Assembly: GCA_016802295.1 (NCBI GenBank)
Contig: JAESIW010000180.1
Coordinates: forward strand, 4,323,975 to 4,387,974
From: Brachionus rotundiformis
Lineage: Eukaryota > Rotifera > Eurotatoria > Ploima > Brachionidae
Length of the DNA: 64,000 bases
Direction of reading: 5' to 3'
Positions 55,765 through 64,000 of the stretch are shown here, piece by piece (the first letter of the stretch is position 1; every line of letters starts with the position of its first letter). Made by a program: the position numbers and the translations under genes. Below the pieces are notes generated by a model. The model was given only the letters and a program-made list of their open reading frames with translations, had not been told where the DNA came from and searched no databases.

Positions 55765-56658
55765 CTAGCTTGAAGCTGTTTTGAGCTTTTTTAAAATTTC
55801 CATTTCCATATCTTCAAAACTTTGTGTCGAGTTGGAAATTAACAGATCATCTGAATCTATTTTTACTTCATCTTGTTGAGTATCTTTGTTTAAATCACCT
55901 AATATTTTTAAGCATAGTCCATATTTATTGTCTAAATTGGCCTCGTCATTATAACACCTAAGCGCTGATTCTCGGTCTTTATATTCGAGAATTGCCGACT
56001 TTTTGCTCATTACTAAGACCTCTATTTCGCCATACTTGGCAAACAAATGCTCCAGTAAACTTTGTTCAAAATTCAGTTTACTTTCCTTTGAGGTGCTCGG
56101 CAAGGTGATTTTAATCTTCGGAATTGTTTCTTTTAATTTTTTTTTTGGAATTTTTACCTCATTTTCTTTGGATCGTTTATTTTCCATTTTGACTTGTTGA
56201 TTGATAATATTTATCTCTTCTTCCAATAATTTACTTCCTTCTTTGCGCAAACGATCTACTTCTTTTTGTAGCCATTCTTCTTCGCGGCTTTTTTTGAGAA
56301 CTTCGACTTTTTTTTCAAATTTTTCTTTTGCAGCAGCTTCTCTTTTTTCCAAATCTTCTTTCAGCTTGCGCCTTTTCTCATCCAGCAGCGCATCTCTTTT
56401 AGCTTTTTCCCGTTTCTGTCGTCGGACAGCATCGTAGGCAGCTCTAGCTGTCTTATCAGCTAAAATCTCAAAAGCTTTTCCTAACTCGACGAATTTTCTC
56501 TCAGCTTCTTCTTTGTTGTTCGGATTTTTGTCCGGATGCAGTGCCAGAGCCTTCTTGCGGTAGGCTTTTTTGATTTGGTCAATAGGAGACTCTTCATCTA
56601 CATCAAAAAGCTTGTACAAATCACTCTCAAGAAGTTTATTTTTTAAAGCTTCAGTCAT
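55765..56658 (-). CDS. DNAJC17: DNAJC17: J-domain plus RRM co-chaperone of the spliceosome
   Basis: Intronless 297-residue ORF. The J domain spans about residues 13-80, with DLYKLFDVDEESPIDQIKKA, the HPD catalytic tripeptide at 41-43 (ALHPDKNPNN) and FEILADKTARAAYD. A long charged coiled coil (about 80-170) follows. The C-terminal RRM (about 190-260) has LLEHLFAKYGEIEVLVMSKK and SAILEYKDRESALRCYND. This J-coil-RRM order is diagnostic for DNAJC17/Cwf23, which stimulates Hsp70 and acts in spliceosome function. The length is near the 304 residues of the human protein. It is flanked by long gene-poor sequence on both sides. Confidence 0.96.
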   Translation of the reverse strand: MTEALKNKLLESDLYKLFDVDEESPIDQIKKAYRKKALALHPDKNPNNKEEAERKFVELGKAFEILADKTARAAYDAVRRQKREKAKRDALLDEKRRKLKEDLEKREAAAKEKFEKKVEVLKKSREEEWLQKEVDRLRKEGSKLLEEEINIINQQVKMENKRSKENEVKIPKKKLKETIPKIKITLPSTSKESKLNFEQSLLEHLFAKYGEIEVLVMSKKSAILEYKDRESALRCYNDEANLDNKYGLCLKILGDLNKDTQQDEVKIDSDDLLISNSTQSFEDMEMEILKKLKTASS

Positions 56659-57010
56659 TTTAAAATTTATTTTTTTTTAGTTTTTAAATTATTAATAATA
56701 TTAATAATAAGTTAGTATATGTATGAGAAAAAATGTTGATAAATTTCACGATATTTGAAATTTATAAAAATATTGGAAATTAACTAATTTAACAAAAGAT
56801 ATTTTCTTACTATCTTTTTTTAAATTGTATAAAAAATATTTTATTAATTGATTCTTAACAATATTAAATCTTGGTTATTTTTATGTTGTAATAATAAAAG
56901 CTAATTTTCAAAATAAAATAAAGTCCTATTTAAAATGTGCATTTTGCGTGAGCGTCTTCTTTTCTAACAAGTCCTTTAATAAAATAACTAATTTCAGACA
57001 ACTAAATAAA
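56659..57010. other. Upstream region of DNAJC17
   Basis: About 350 bp of AT-rich DNA, probable promoter by position. No motif identified. Confidence 0.3.
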
Positions 57011-57600
57011 ATTCTTAATATACTAGGATACAACAGGTTATCAATTTTTTTTTATTAATAAAATTTTTTTATTATTATTCCCAAAATGATCAATCTTTGT
57101 GGAAATGAAATAAAAGTTGTCAATGAAATAACTCTTTTAGGTTACAAAATTGATCAAAATCTTAATTTTTCTAATTTAACATGTAGTTTCTCATTAGTTG
57201 TGAATAAAAAATGATTCAGCATTAAGAGACTATTCTATCTATCAACATCTCTACAAATTCAGTTTTTTAAGACGTTTATACTGCCTTACTTTGACTATTG
57301 CTCGACTCTCTTGTGCTATTTCTCAAAATAGGCAATTATTAAATTGGCTAAGAGTTATTATTTGACAATATTTAAATTGTTTAAGTTCAAATTATTTAAT
57401 AACTTCTTAGAAAAGTATGGCCTATATGCATTCCAACAAAGAATACTAGATAGAATGTTATATTTTGCTTATAAAACACTATACTTTCATAATTCTCCTG
57501 AAAATCTAAATACAATCCTTAAAAAACTAGGATACATCAAGTTATCAAATTATTTTTATTAATAAAATTTTCGAAATTAAAAACAAAAATCAAATTTAGC
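57011..57600 (+). mobile_element. Degraded LINE fragment flanked by short direct repeats
   Basis: The plus frame reads RLFYLSTSLQIQFFKTFILP, YFDYCSTLLCYFSK, stop, AIIKLAKSYYLTIFKLFKFK and FQQRILDRMLYFAYKTLYF. This matches the late block of CR1/Jockey-type reverse transcriptases. Near-identical segments (CTAGGATACA, then AGTTATC or GGTTATC, then TTTTTATTAATAAAATTTT) occur at about 57023-57066 and 57528-57570. Confidence 0.6.
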
Positions 57601-58112
57601 AGAAGAACAGAACCTTAAGAAGGCAAAATTAATTTTCCAGAAACTAATTTGATTATTCCACTATTATCTTCTCATCTATATTCATATTTATATAATTTTT
57701 ATTTAAAATTCATAACTTACAATAAGTTGGAAATTTGAATTTGACTAATGGATAGTTTTTAATGGAATTTCCGATTGAGTATAAATGTTTAAGAAGTGGT
57801 TCTAAATCAACCTTAATATTCTCACAGATGTTGTTGATATCTCTTAAGATCTGAGAAAAATAAAACACTCGGTTCTAAAGAAATACAATTAATGCATTAA
57901 TAAATAAAGTTTATTTTAGTATTAAAATTTTTAAAATTTAGAAAATTTTTTAAAGATGATTCCTCCAACAAAAGATCAAATTAAAATAAAAAGAAATGTA
58001 ACTTGTCTTTACGAAAATCAGAAGAAAGAGGCAAAAGATTGCAATAGAAAAAATAAGAAATTTCGCCTCATTTAAGCATATATTTTTATTTCTAAATGAT
58101 TAAAAATTAAAG
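57601..58112. other. Gene-free AT-rich DNA
   Basis: No supported feature. Confidence 0.35.
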
Positions 58113-58359
58113 ATAAATACAGGAAAGTAAAATTTTTGATCAAATTTTAAGCGCTCAATCTTGCTCAAACATGTTTAGATGCGCAATTAAATTTAATCGC
58201 AGATTTTTATTCCTTTAACATTTCAAAGCTTTATTTTTAAACTTTGAAAAGTGATTGTATTTTCTAAAAATGCAATGAAATTTAATTGCGCATCTAAACA
58301 TGTTTGAGCAAGATTGAGCGCTTGAAATTTGATCAAAAATTTTACTTTGCCATAAATAC
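58113..58359. mobile_element. hAT-like foldback MITE with 8-bp target duplication
   Basis: Inverted arms of about 75 bp face each other. The left begins AGGAAAGTAAAATTTTTGAT at 58121; the right, read on the other strand from 58351, begins GGCAAAGTAAAATTTTTGAT. Both continue through GCGCTCAATCTTGCTCAAAC and ATGTTTAGATGCGCAATTAA. The 231-bp body is flanked by ATAAATAC at 58113-58120 and 58352-58359. The 8-bp duplication is the hAT superfamily signature. No transposase is encoded, so it would depend on an autonomous relative elsewhere. Confidence 0.75.
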
Positions 58360-60265
58360 TTTATTTTTTTATTAAACTAATTTTTATTAAAATTAATTGA
58401 AACTTTTATTTGAAAATTATAAAAACTAAATTAATAAAACAAAAATATCAAATATTAAAATTAAAAATTGGATCTTTCTCAATTATTAAGAAATCGTTTA
58501 AAATTCTCGAAAACTGTACATCCTGGAGAAAAACTAGGCACATTTTTGGAAAGCTCGTTAAATTCTCTTCAAGAAAAACGGGGGTCAGTTGGGGGTCAGT
58601 CGTAAAAAATTGGGGGTCAGGTTTTTAAAAGTATAAAAATATTTGATTTTCACAAAAAATAAAAATTTTGGAGATAAACTAGCTTAATTTTCAAAAAATA
58701 GAGAAAAATTAAAACTAAATGATATTTTAAAAATTTTAAAAATAAATGGGGGTCAGTATTTTAGTAAGACCCCTAAAAACCCCTTGGGCTTTCTAGTGTT
58801 AAATTAAACTAAAAATAATAACAAAACTTGAATTTCACATCTTCATCAATTTTATTAAATAAAAAAAAGATCTGAACGACATACCATAAAAAGTTTTCTA
58901 TGAATTTTTCTGGATTTACTAAAAATTACTTTTTTTTAAGTAAAGTGTTTTTGTCAGATTTTGAGGATGTTTTGAAGCAATGTCTGATATTTTGATACAG
59001 TTTGGTCAAATAATATATTGTTTCAGTTAGCACATTTGTTACCAAACAAAAACAATTTAATTTTGGAAATTCAGAAATAAAAACTATACCTTTAAGCCGA
59101 TAATCAAACAAAATTGATACTCAAGTCAGCTGGACAAATAGAAAAACGACTAAAGAGAGCTAATACTTGATCAAAATAATTAAAATAAATTTATATAAAA
59201 TATATTCTTGCTTAATTCCTTTCGTATATTGAGAATTAAAAATCAAAGTTGATGTCTTTATGATCTAACGAGTGTCTATTTTTTGCTTTGAAAATGTTCA
59301 ATTTTTTCCGATTTAAATTATCTATATTGAATAAAAACATTATCTTTTGAATTTGTTTTTATATAGACCCAATCGAGCCAATGCTCTTTCAACAAGTTTT
59401 GTTCAACAATAAAAAGGACGAAAACATAAATATCTAATTATTGGAAAGTTTTGGTTTTTATTTCTTAATGAAGGATCTTTAATTAGTTACAAAATAAAAG
59501 TTTAAAAAAAGTTTTAAATAGTAAATAAATTAAAGATCATAACAAATTGGTATTTATATGCTTTTTTTTTGAAATGGGAAACATTCATCAATTGCGAGAT
59601 ATAAGCTACACAATGGAGTTACAAGATTAGGTTCTCTAGGCCCTATAAATGATTTATTTTCATTAATAAGTCTATTCACAAGAGGAACAGAATTTGGTCC
59701 AAATCATTCCTGATTTTTAATATTGAATGAGGTTTTCTTTTCCAATCTTTTCGATTGAAAATCCTTCATTTTTTACCTTTTAGTTTTCTAGCATAGGATG
59801 TCTAGGCGATTAATGTACTCTAATTTGGTTAATACATCTTTCTAGTCTTGGATTTCAAACTCCTGATACAAGATAGTGAAAAAATAAGCTCATTAAGATT
59901 TAGATTAAGATACTTATCCAAATTTTGAGCTAAAAAGCTTTTCAAAAAAGAGATATTTTTATTATATAAAAATCTTAAAATTAAAAATATTTATTTTTCG
60001 CAAAAATATACATTAATTAAGCTTTATAAAAGATGCTTTTTTATTTTCGCTTAAACAGGTAGCAATGAAAAGTTAGATTTAAATTTAAATGCGCTGAATT
60101 TACATTCCACTTAGGAAAAATTTCATAATTTAAGATATAATTATGCTTTAAAAAATAATAAAGGAAAAAATATTTTCTTAGCATTTTCATATAAAATCAA
60201 AGAAAATTTTAAGTTTCTTAGAACCAGTTAAGAACAAACCAAATGAATTTAAATAAATAAAAAAA
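58360..60265. other. Intergenic region with a piggyBac-like right end
   Basis: About 1.9 kb. At 58560-58620 and 58747-58757 the phrase GGGGGTCAGT recurs. At about 58765-58801 the run ending CTTTCTAGTGTTAA matches the right end of the TTAA-flanked MITE at 16846, but no matching left end was found. The remainder, including a GC-slightly-richer patch at 59570-59800, has no coding signal. The last stretch is promoter and 5' UTR of the RING ligase. Confidence 0.4.
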
Positions 60266-62617
60266 ATGGAACAACATCCAAACCAAAGAGTTGATCCAAA
60301 TTATCCACGTCGGCTATCTTCTTACTTTAATCAATTGATGTCAAATAATGGCGCAATATTTAAAAACATGAAAATTATTTTTCTTCGATTACCAAGCGTA
60401 CTTCTGGCTGATCTAGTCCTGATAAACAGCAATAAAATAATCGAATATGTAGAATCCAATTCGACAGATAGTCCAAGTTCCTTGATGGTTTATTTGGCTT
60501 CGAAATTTTTACTCTTTCTTCTTTTGTTTTTATGTTTTCTTCTTTTTGTATTAACTCCTCATAATGTCATTCGTATGTACAACATTTTCGGGCTGGTATC
60601 TCAGCCATTTATGTTCACCTATTTGATAGAATCAACTCCTAAAGATCAGCCTCACATATTTTTCTATTCCCTTAAAATACCAAGACTGTTCATAATTCTT
60701 ATTATTTACATAATCACCGTCATCTTGACAATCCGTTTCTACTATCAAACCTACTACAAATTTATCTTGGACAAATACGAAATACACCGATACTACCAAT
60801 TGTACAACATTAATGGTGAAGAATCTCATTTTTTGGAACTATTGACCAATGACGGGTACAAAAGCTTGCAAAACTTGGTCCTTCAAGACTACGAAATCAA
60901 GGGCAAAGTGGACGAGTTGAAGAATTTCCTCAACGAGACCAAATATTTGTTCGATCCAGAACGAAATAGGCCAAACAATTTAAGACTATGGGTGATTGTC
61001 TCTTATTCTTTATTTGGATTTTTTATAAATGATTGGATGCAGCGAGAAGAAAGAATAAATGTCATATCATTGGGCTATTTGAGCATGCTTGGCTACGATC
61101 TAATGTCCAATCTGGATCAAATGCTGCTCAGACTTTTGCTTAGGATAAAAATTTTTGCTCGAAAATTTTCAAGTAATTCAACTTTTCAAGTGTCAACCAA
61201 TCTTTCAAGCCAGCACATAAAAGCCCAGATGGTTCTAAAATCATATTTTGTATTCAAAATTGTTATTTTTGTTCTTAATTTTGTCAAGCATAAAAATTAT
61301 TATATCACTCTTGATCGTCAAACATCCTCATCAAATGATGAACCAGTTTCTCTATTTTTGAATCTTAAGTCCTATTTTTTTGATGAAAAGGCCCCAAGTC
61401 ATCCAGAAAATGCTCCATCGTATGATAATTGTCTCTATACGTCATCTTGGTCACAGTTAATTTCACTATTTGCCAAACCAGTGGTTGAAAACACCCAACA
61501 AGACATAGAATTTGGTACCAAAATATTGCTATTGGTTAAATTTTTGATCCTAAATCAAACCAGTTCGGTTATATCACTCATATCAACAGCTACTATCATT
61601 TCTTTTCAATTTAAACTTGTTGGAATTTATCTACAGAAGTTGATTCATGCCGAAGAGAGTCTATCAGGCAGCCATAATTCAGAAGGTCTGAACAATATTG
61701 GCGAAGTAACTGGAATTTTATTTTTCCTCTTAAGTCTTCAGTCCAGTATCACTTCCCTTTCAGGCTATGAACGTATAGAAAAATTTTACAAAAATTATTC
61801 CTTAATATTGATAGCTGTGCTGCACTATTTTCACACTAGTTTGGACATAAAGCTTAGACGACTGAGCAATGTAGCTTGGAATGAGCAGCATAAGCGTCTA
61901 TTGGTAATAAGCTTGCTGATGATACTGACGCCATTTATTCTAATAATTCTCTCATTTAAATATTTTGAGTTCTCGACATGGCTTCTGTCCATTTCAGCAT
62001 TCAATGCTGAGCTAATAGTCAAAATGGCAGTGTCTGTTTTGCTCTATTGGCTTTATATGCTTGACAGAAAGAGAGCCTATGAACAAGAAGAAAAAATATG
62101 TGAAGACGATGGAACCAGGGATGCAATTGGCGATTCCATGGAAAAATTTGATGACTATATTTACTATATCAAAGTGTTTGGTCATGTTTTTGAGTTTTTG
62201 GTCGCCATCCTCCTTTTTTTAAACAGTGGCTACATTTTATTGTTCGAGTCTTATGGAGCTATCCGGGCGCTAATGATTCTTCTGCACGCATATTTTCACA
62301 TTTGGTGTCAGGCTTATTATGGCTGGCTGGCATTCAAAAATAGACGCAAATTGGTCGGAATGTTCGACAAATTACCTCTTTTTAATCTTGAAAATTTTAG
62401 AAAAATAATCAAAAAAAAACACCCAGAGAAAAATAATGAGGAAATAGTTTCTTTTTTTGAAGAAAAGCTTAGCGATAGCTGCTCAATATGCTTTGATAGA
62501 TTGTCTAGAGGCAGAGCTTTGATGACAAAATGTGACCATGTATTTCACTATCGGTGCATAAGAAGATGGCTAAACCAAAACCATAACTGTCCTATGTGTA
62601 AACAAGATGTTTTTTAG
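60266..62617 (+). CDS. Multi-spanning membrane RING-H2 E3 ligase, RNF139 (TRC8)/RNF145-like
   Basis: Intronless 783-residue ORF. Hydrophobic helices cover most of the protein (e.g. FLLFLLLFLCFLLFVLTP, IILIIYIITVILTIRF, LLMILTPFILIILSF), interrupted by a luminal or cytosolic loop rich in Asn/Asp around residues 185-240. The C-terminus carries a RING-H2 finger from about residue 739 to 778: CSIC, then C-D-H-x-F-H-x2-C, then CPMC. That layout (TRC8-type membrane domain then a C-terminal RING) is the RNF139/RNF145 family of ER ligases, which control sterol enzymes and ER-associated degradation. It is somewhat longer than the roughly 660-residue human proteins. I did not identify a YLYF sterol-sensing motif, so function in sterol control is an inference. 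Confidence 0.85.
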   Translation: MEQHPNQRVDPNYPRRLSSYFNQLMSNNGAIFKNMKIIFLRLPSVLLADLVLINSNKIIEYVESNSTDSPSSLMVYLASKFLLFLLLFLCFLLFVLTPHNVIRMYNIFGLVSQPFMFTYLIESTPKDQPHIFFYSLKIPRLFIILIIYIITVILTIRFYYQTYYKFILDKYEIHRYYQLYNINGEESHFLELLTNDGYKSLQNLVLQDYEIKGKVDELKNFLNETKYLFDPERNRPNNLRLWVIVSYSLFGFFINDWMQREERINVISLGYLSMLGYDLMSNLDQMLLRLLLRIKIFARKFSSNSTFQVSTNLSSQHIKAQMVLKSYFVFKIVIFVLNFVKHKNYYITLDRQTSSSNDEPVSLFLNLKSYFFDEKAPSHPENAPSYDNCLYTSSWSQLISLFAKPVVENTQQDIEFGTKILLLVKFLILNQTSSVISLISTATIISFQFKLVGIYLQKLIHAEESLSGSHNSEGLNNIGEVTGILFFLLSLQSSITSLSGYERIEKFYKNYSLILIAVLHYFHTSLDIKLRRLSNVAWNEQHKRLLVISLLMILTPFILIILSFKYFEFSTWLLSISAFNAELIVKMAVSVLLYWLYMLDRKRAYEQEEKICEDDGTRDAIGDSMEKFDDYIYYIKVFGHVFEFLVAILLFLNSGYILLFESYGAIRALMILLHAYFHIWCQAYYGWLAFKNRRKLVGMFDKLPLFNLENFRKIIKKKHPEKNNEEIVSFFEEKLSDSCSICFDRLSRGRALMTKCDHVFHYRCIRRWLNQNHNCPMCKQDVF

Positions 62618-63490
62618 TACTATTTATGTCCAGTATTTGCATCAAATTTCCAAAAGTTGTGTATAATCAAAAAAAAAAGCAGAAGAAAATATTTGTCCAT
62701 AAAAACTTTGGTACGATTGCTTGAATTTAAAGTAAGCAATTATAAAGAATTATAGCTACAAAAATGTGTGGACCCAAAAATTAATTGTTTTTGGAATAAT
62801 TTTAAAGTTTTTAATTGTTAATAAAATATTTACTTATTATAAAAATTTTAATTTAAATTTTTAGATCTTTTAATTTGATTATTTAGTTAAGAATATTGCA
62901 GAAGTTGTATGCTTCAGTTCAATTTTTCACTTATAAGCTACACAAGATGCTACATTACTAATTCTAATTGAATTAATTTTGGTTTCATTAAAATCAATAT
63001 TTGACAATAATTAAAATAATTGTACCCAATTAGATACAAAAAAAATGAATTGGGTATCATAAAATTATTTTTGGTTTTAGTAAAACAAATGATTTACTGT
63101 ATAATAGTACGGTTTGATATTAATATTGGAAAGTACGGTTCATCATGATAATTGAATGATAACGTTAACAAAAATCTACTTTATCACTACTTATCTTCTA
63201 AATTCTTTACCAAATTTTAAATTAAAACTATCCAAATGGAAGCTTAAGTTTTCATTGATTACTAAGTTAATTATTCACAACCGTACTGAAACACATCGTA
63301 CTTATTTCAAACCATACTATTATAAATTAAATTTGGTTTTGAATTAAATTTTATTAAAAAACAAAAATAATAATTAGACCAATATACTTTTATTTCTGAT
63401 AAAATTTTATATAACGGGTGTTAAAAAATCTCGGTGCTATTTTCAAAAATGAAAAATAAACATGTTGTGCTAGACCGATCTTCATAAAAT
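62618..63490. other. 3' flank and gene-free DNA
   Basis: AT-rich, with no gene. From about 63414 (CGGGTGTTAAAAAATCTCGG) the sequence becomes GC-richer and looks like the end of a DNA transposon leading into the repeat at 63491. Confidence 0.4.
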
Positions 63491-64000
63491 TTAACACAGG
63501 GGTACTTTGTGTTCTCTAGTATAAAAATACATGGTCAGCTTTCCAGTTCTTGCCTTCCTGATTTAGCTAGTTCCCTTCGATTTTGAAAGCGCGCATAATA
63601 TTTTTAAATAACAATAATATGCAATTTAAAAACTAAAATACTGAATTAGGAACAAAATAAAAACATTTTAGTTTTTTTTGTAATTCATGTCAATTACATT
63701 TAAATTGATCACTATTTTAATTTATTAATACATAATTTATTGGAATGAAACTCTTATACAATCAAAAAACCTAGATTATTTATTAATTAATCCTATAATG
63801 TTCAAAAACTTTCAAATTTTTTTCATCTTCCTTTTTTCTTATATCAAATTAACACTTTTGATTTTTCTTTTATATAAACCAATGTAGCCTTGTCTTAACA
63901 CAGGGGTACTTTGTGTTGTCTAGTATAAAAATACATGGTCAGCTTTCCAGTTCTTGCCTTCCTGATTTACCTAGGTCCCTTCGATTTTGAAAGTGTATTT
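63491..64000. repeat. Direct repeats of a dispersed element (two 99-bp copies, right one at the window edge)
   Basis: Units at 63491-63589 and 63895-63993 both begin TTAACACAGGGGTACTTTGT and run through ATACATGGTCAGCTTTCCAG, TTCTTGCCTTCCTGATTTA and CCCTTCGATTTTGAAAG. They differ at only a few bases and lie 404 bp apart in the same orientation. An ACACA…TGTGT palindrome sits at the left end of each. They could be LTR-like or terminal repeats of one small element, or two insertions of the same repeat. The right copy is followed by only 7 bases. Confidence 0.65.

Noticed and set aside
63156..63347. Plus-strand ORF of 63 codons
   Set aside because: The composition (Lys, Leu, Thr, Tyr) is what random AT-rich sequence gives; there is no motif.
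1..64000. CRISPR arrays, operons, ribosome-binding sites
   Set aside because: The window is eukaryotic: spliceosomal introns, snRNA and animal gene families; no spaced repeat array is visible.

Overview
This window is nuclear DNA from an animal. It is very AT-rich (about three quarters A+T by eye), with genes on both strands, GT-AG introns mostly 45-60 bp long, and few long intergenic spans. The gene set is metazoan: caspase, FANCI, a mind bomb-like ligase, PP2A B56, TOM20, two ependymin-related proteins and a U5 snRNA. Together with many decayed non-LTR retroelements and a glycosyltransferase of bacterial type, this suggests a small invertebrate. A monogonont rotifer (Brachionus-like) is my best guess; this is an inference, not a sequence match.

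Layout. 1-9 kb: a TMEM145/GPR180-like receptor running off the left edge (minus); divergently, a caspase carrying a C-terminal death domain (plus); a secreted ependymin-related protein (minus); pyrroline-5-carboxylate reductase (minus), back to back with an orphan ORF (plus); TOM20 (minus). 9.8-13.1 kb: PP2A B56 regulatory subunit (minus), whose 1.5 kb intron holds a dead LINE. 13-28 kb: mostly gene-poor, with LINE 3' ends, a TTAA-flanked MITE and one intronless RRM gene at 24 kb. 28-39 kb: a DDHD-domain phospholipase (plus), a second ependymin-related gene (minus), a mind bomb-like RING ligase lacking the usual N-terminal half (minus), and an intronless UDP-glycosyltransferase (plus). 39-40 kb: a perfect inverted pair of tRNA-Ala(AGC) genes and a U5 snRNA gene. 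40-47 kb: FANCI (minus). 47-50 kb: LINE fossils and GC-richer islands. 50-57 kb: a SAM-domain protein (minus) and DNAJC17 (minus). 57-64 kb: LINE fossil, a hAT-like foldback MITE with 8-bp target duplication, an RNF139/RNF145-like membrane RING ligase (plus), and direct repeats at the right edge.

There is no operon or gene-cluster logic. These are independent housekeeping and signalling genes separated by repeat debris. Exon boundaries were derived by hand from GT/AG sites, reading-frame phase and remembered family conservation, so individual junctions may shift by a few bases. The most noteworthy items are the death-domain caspase, the bacterial-type glycosyltransferase, the N-terminally reduced mind bomb, the inverted tRNA pair, and the two MITEs with intact target-site duplications.
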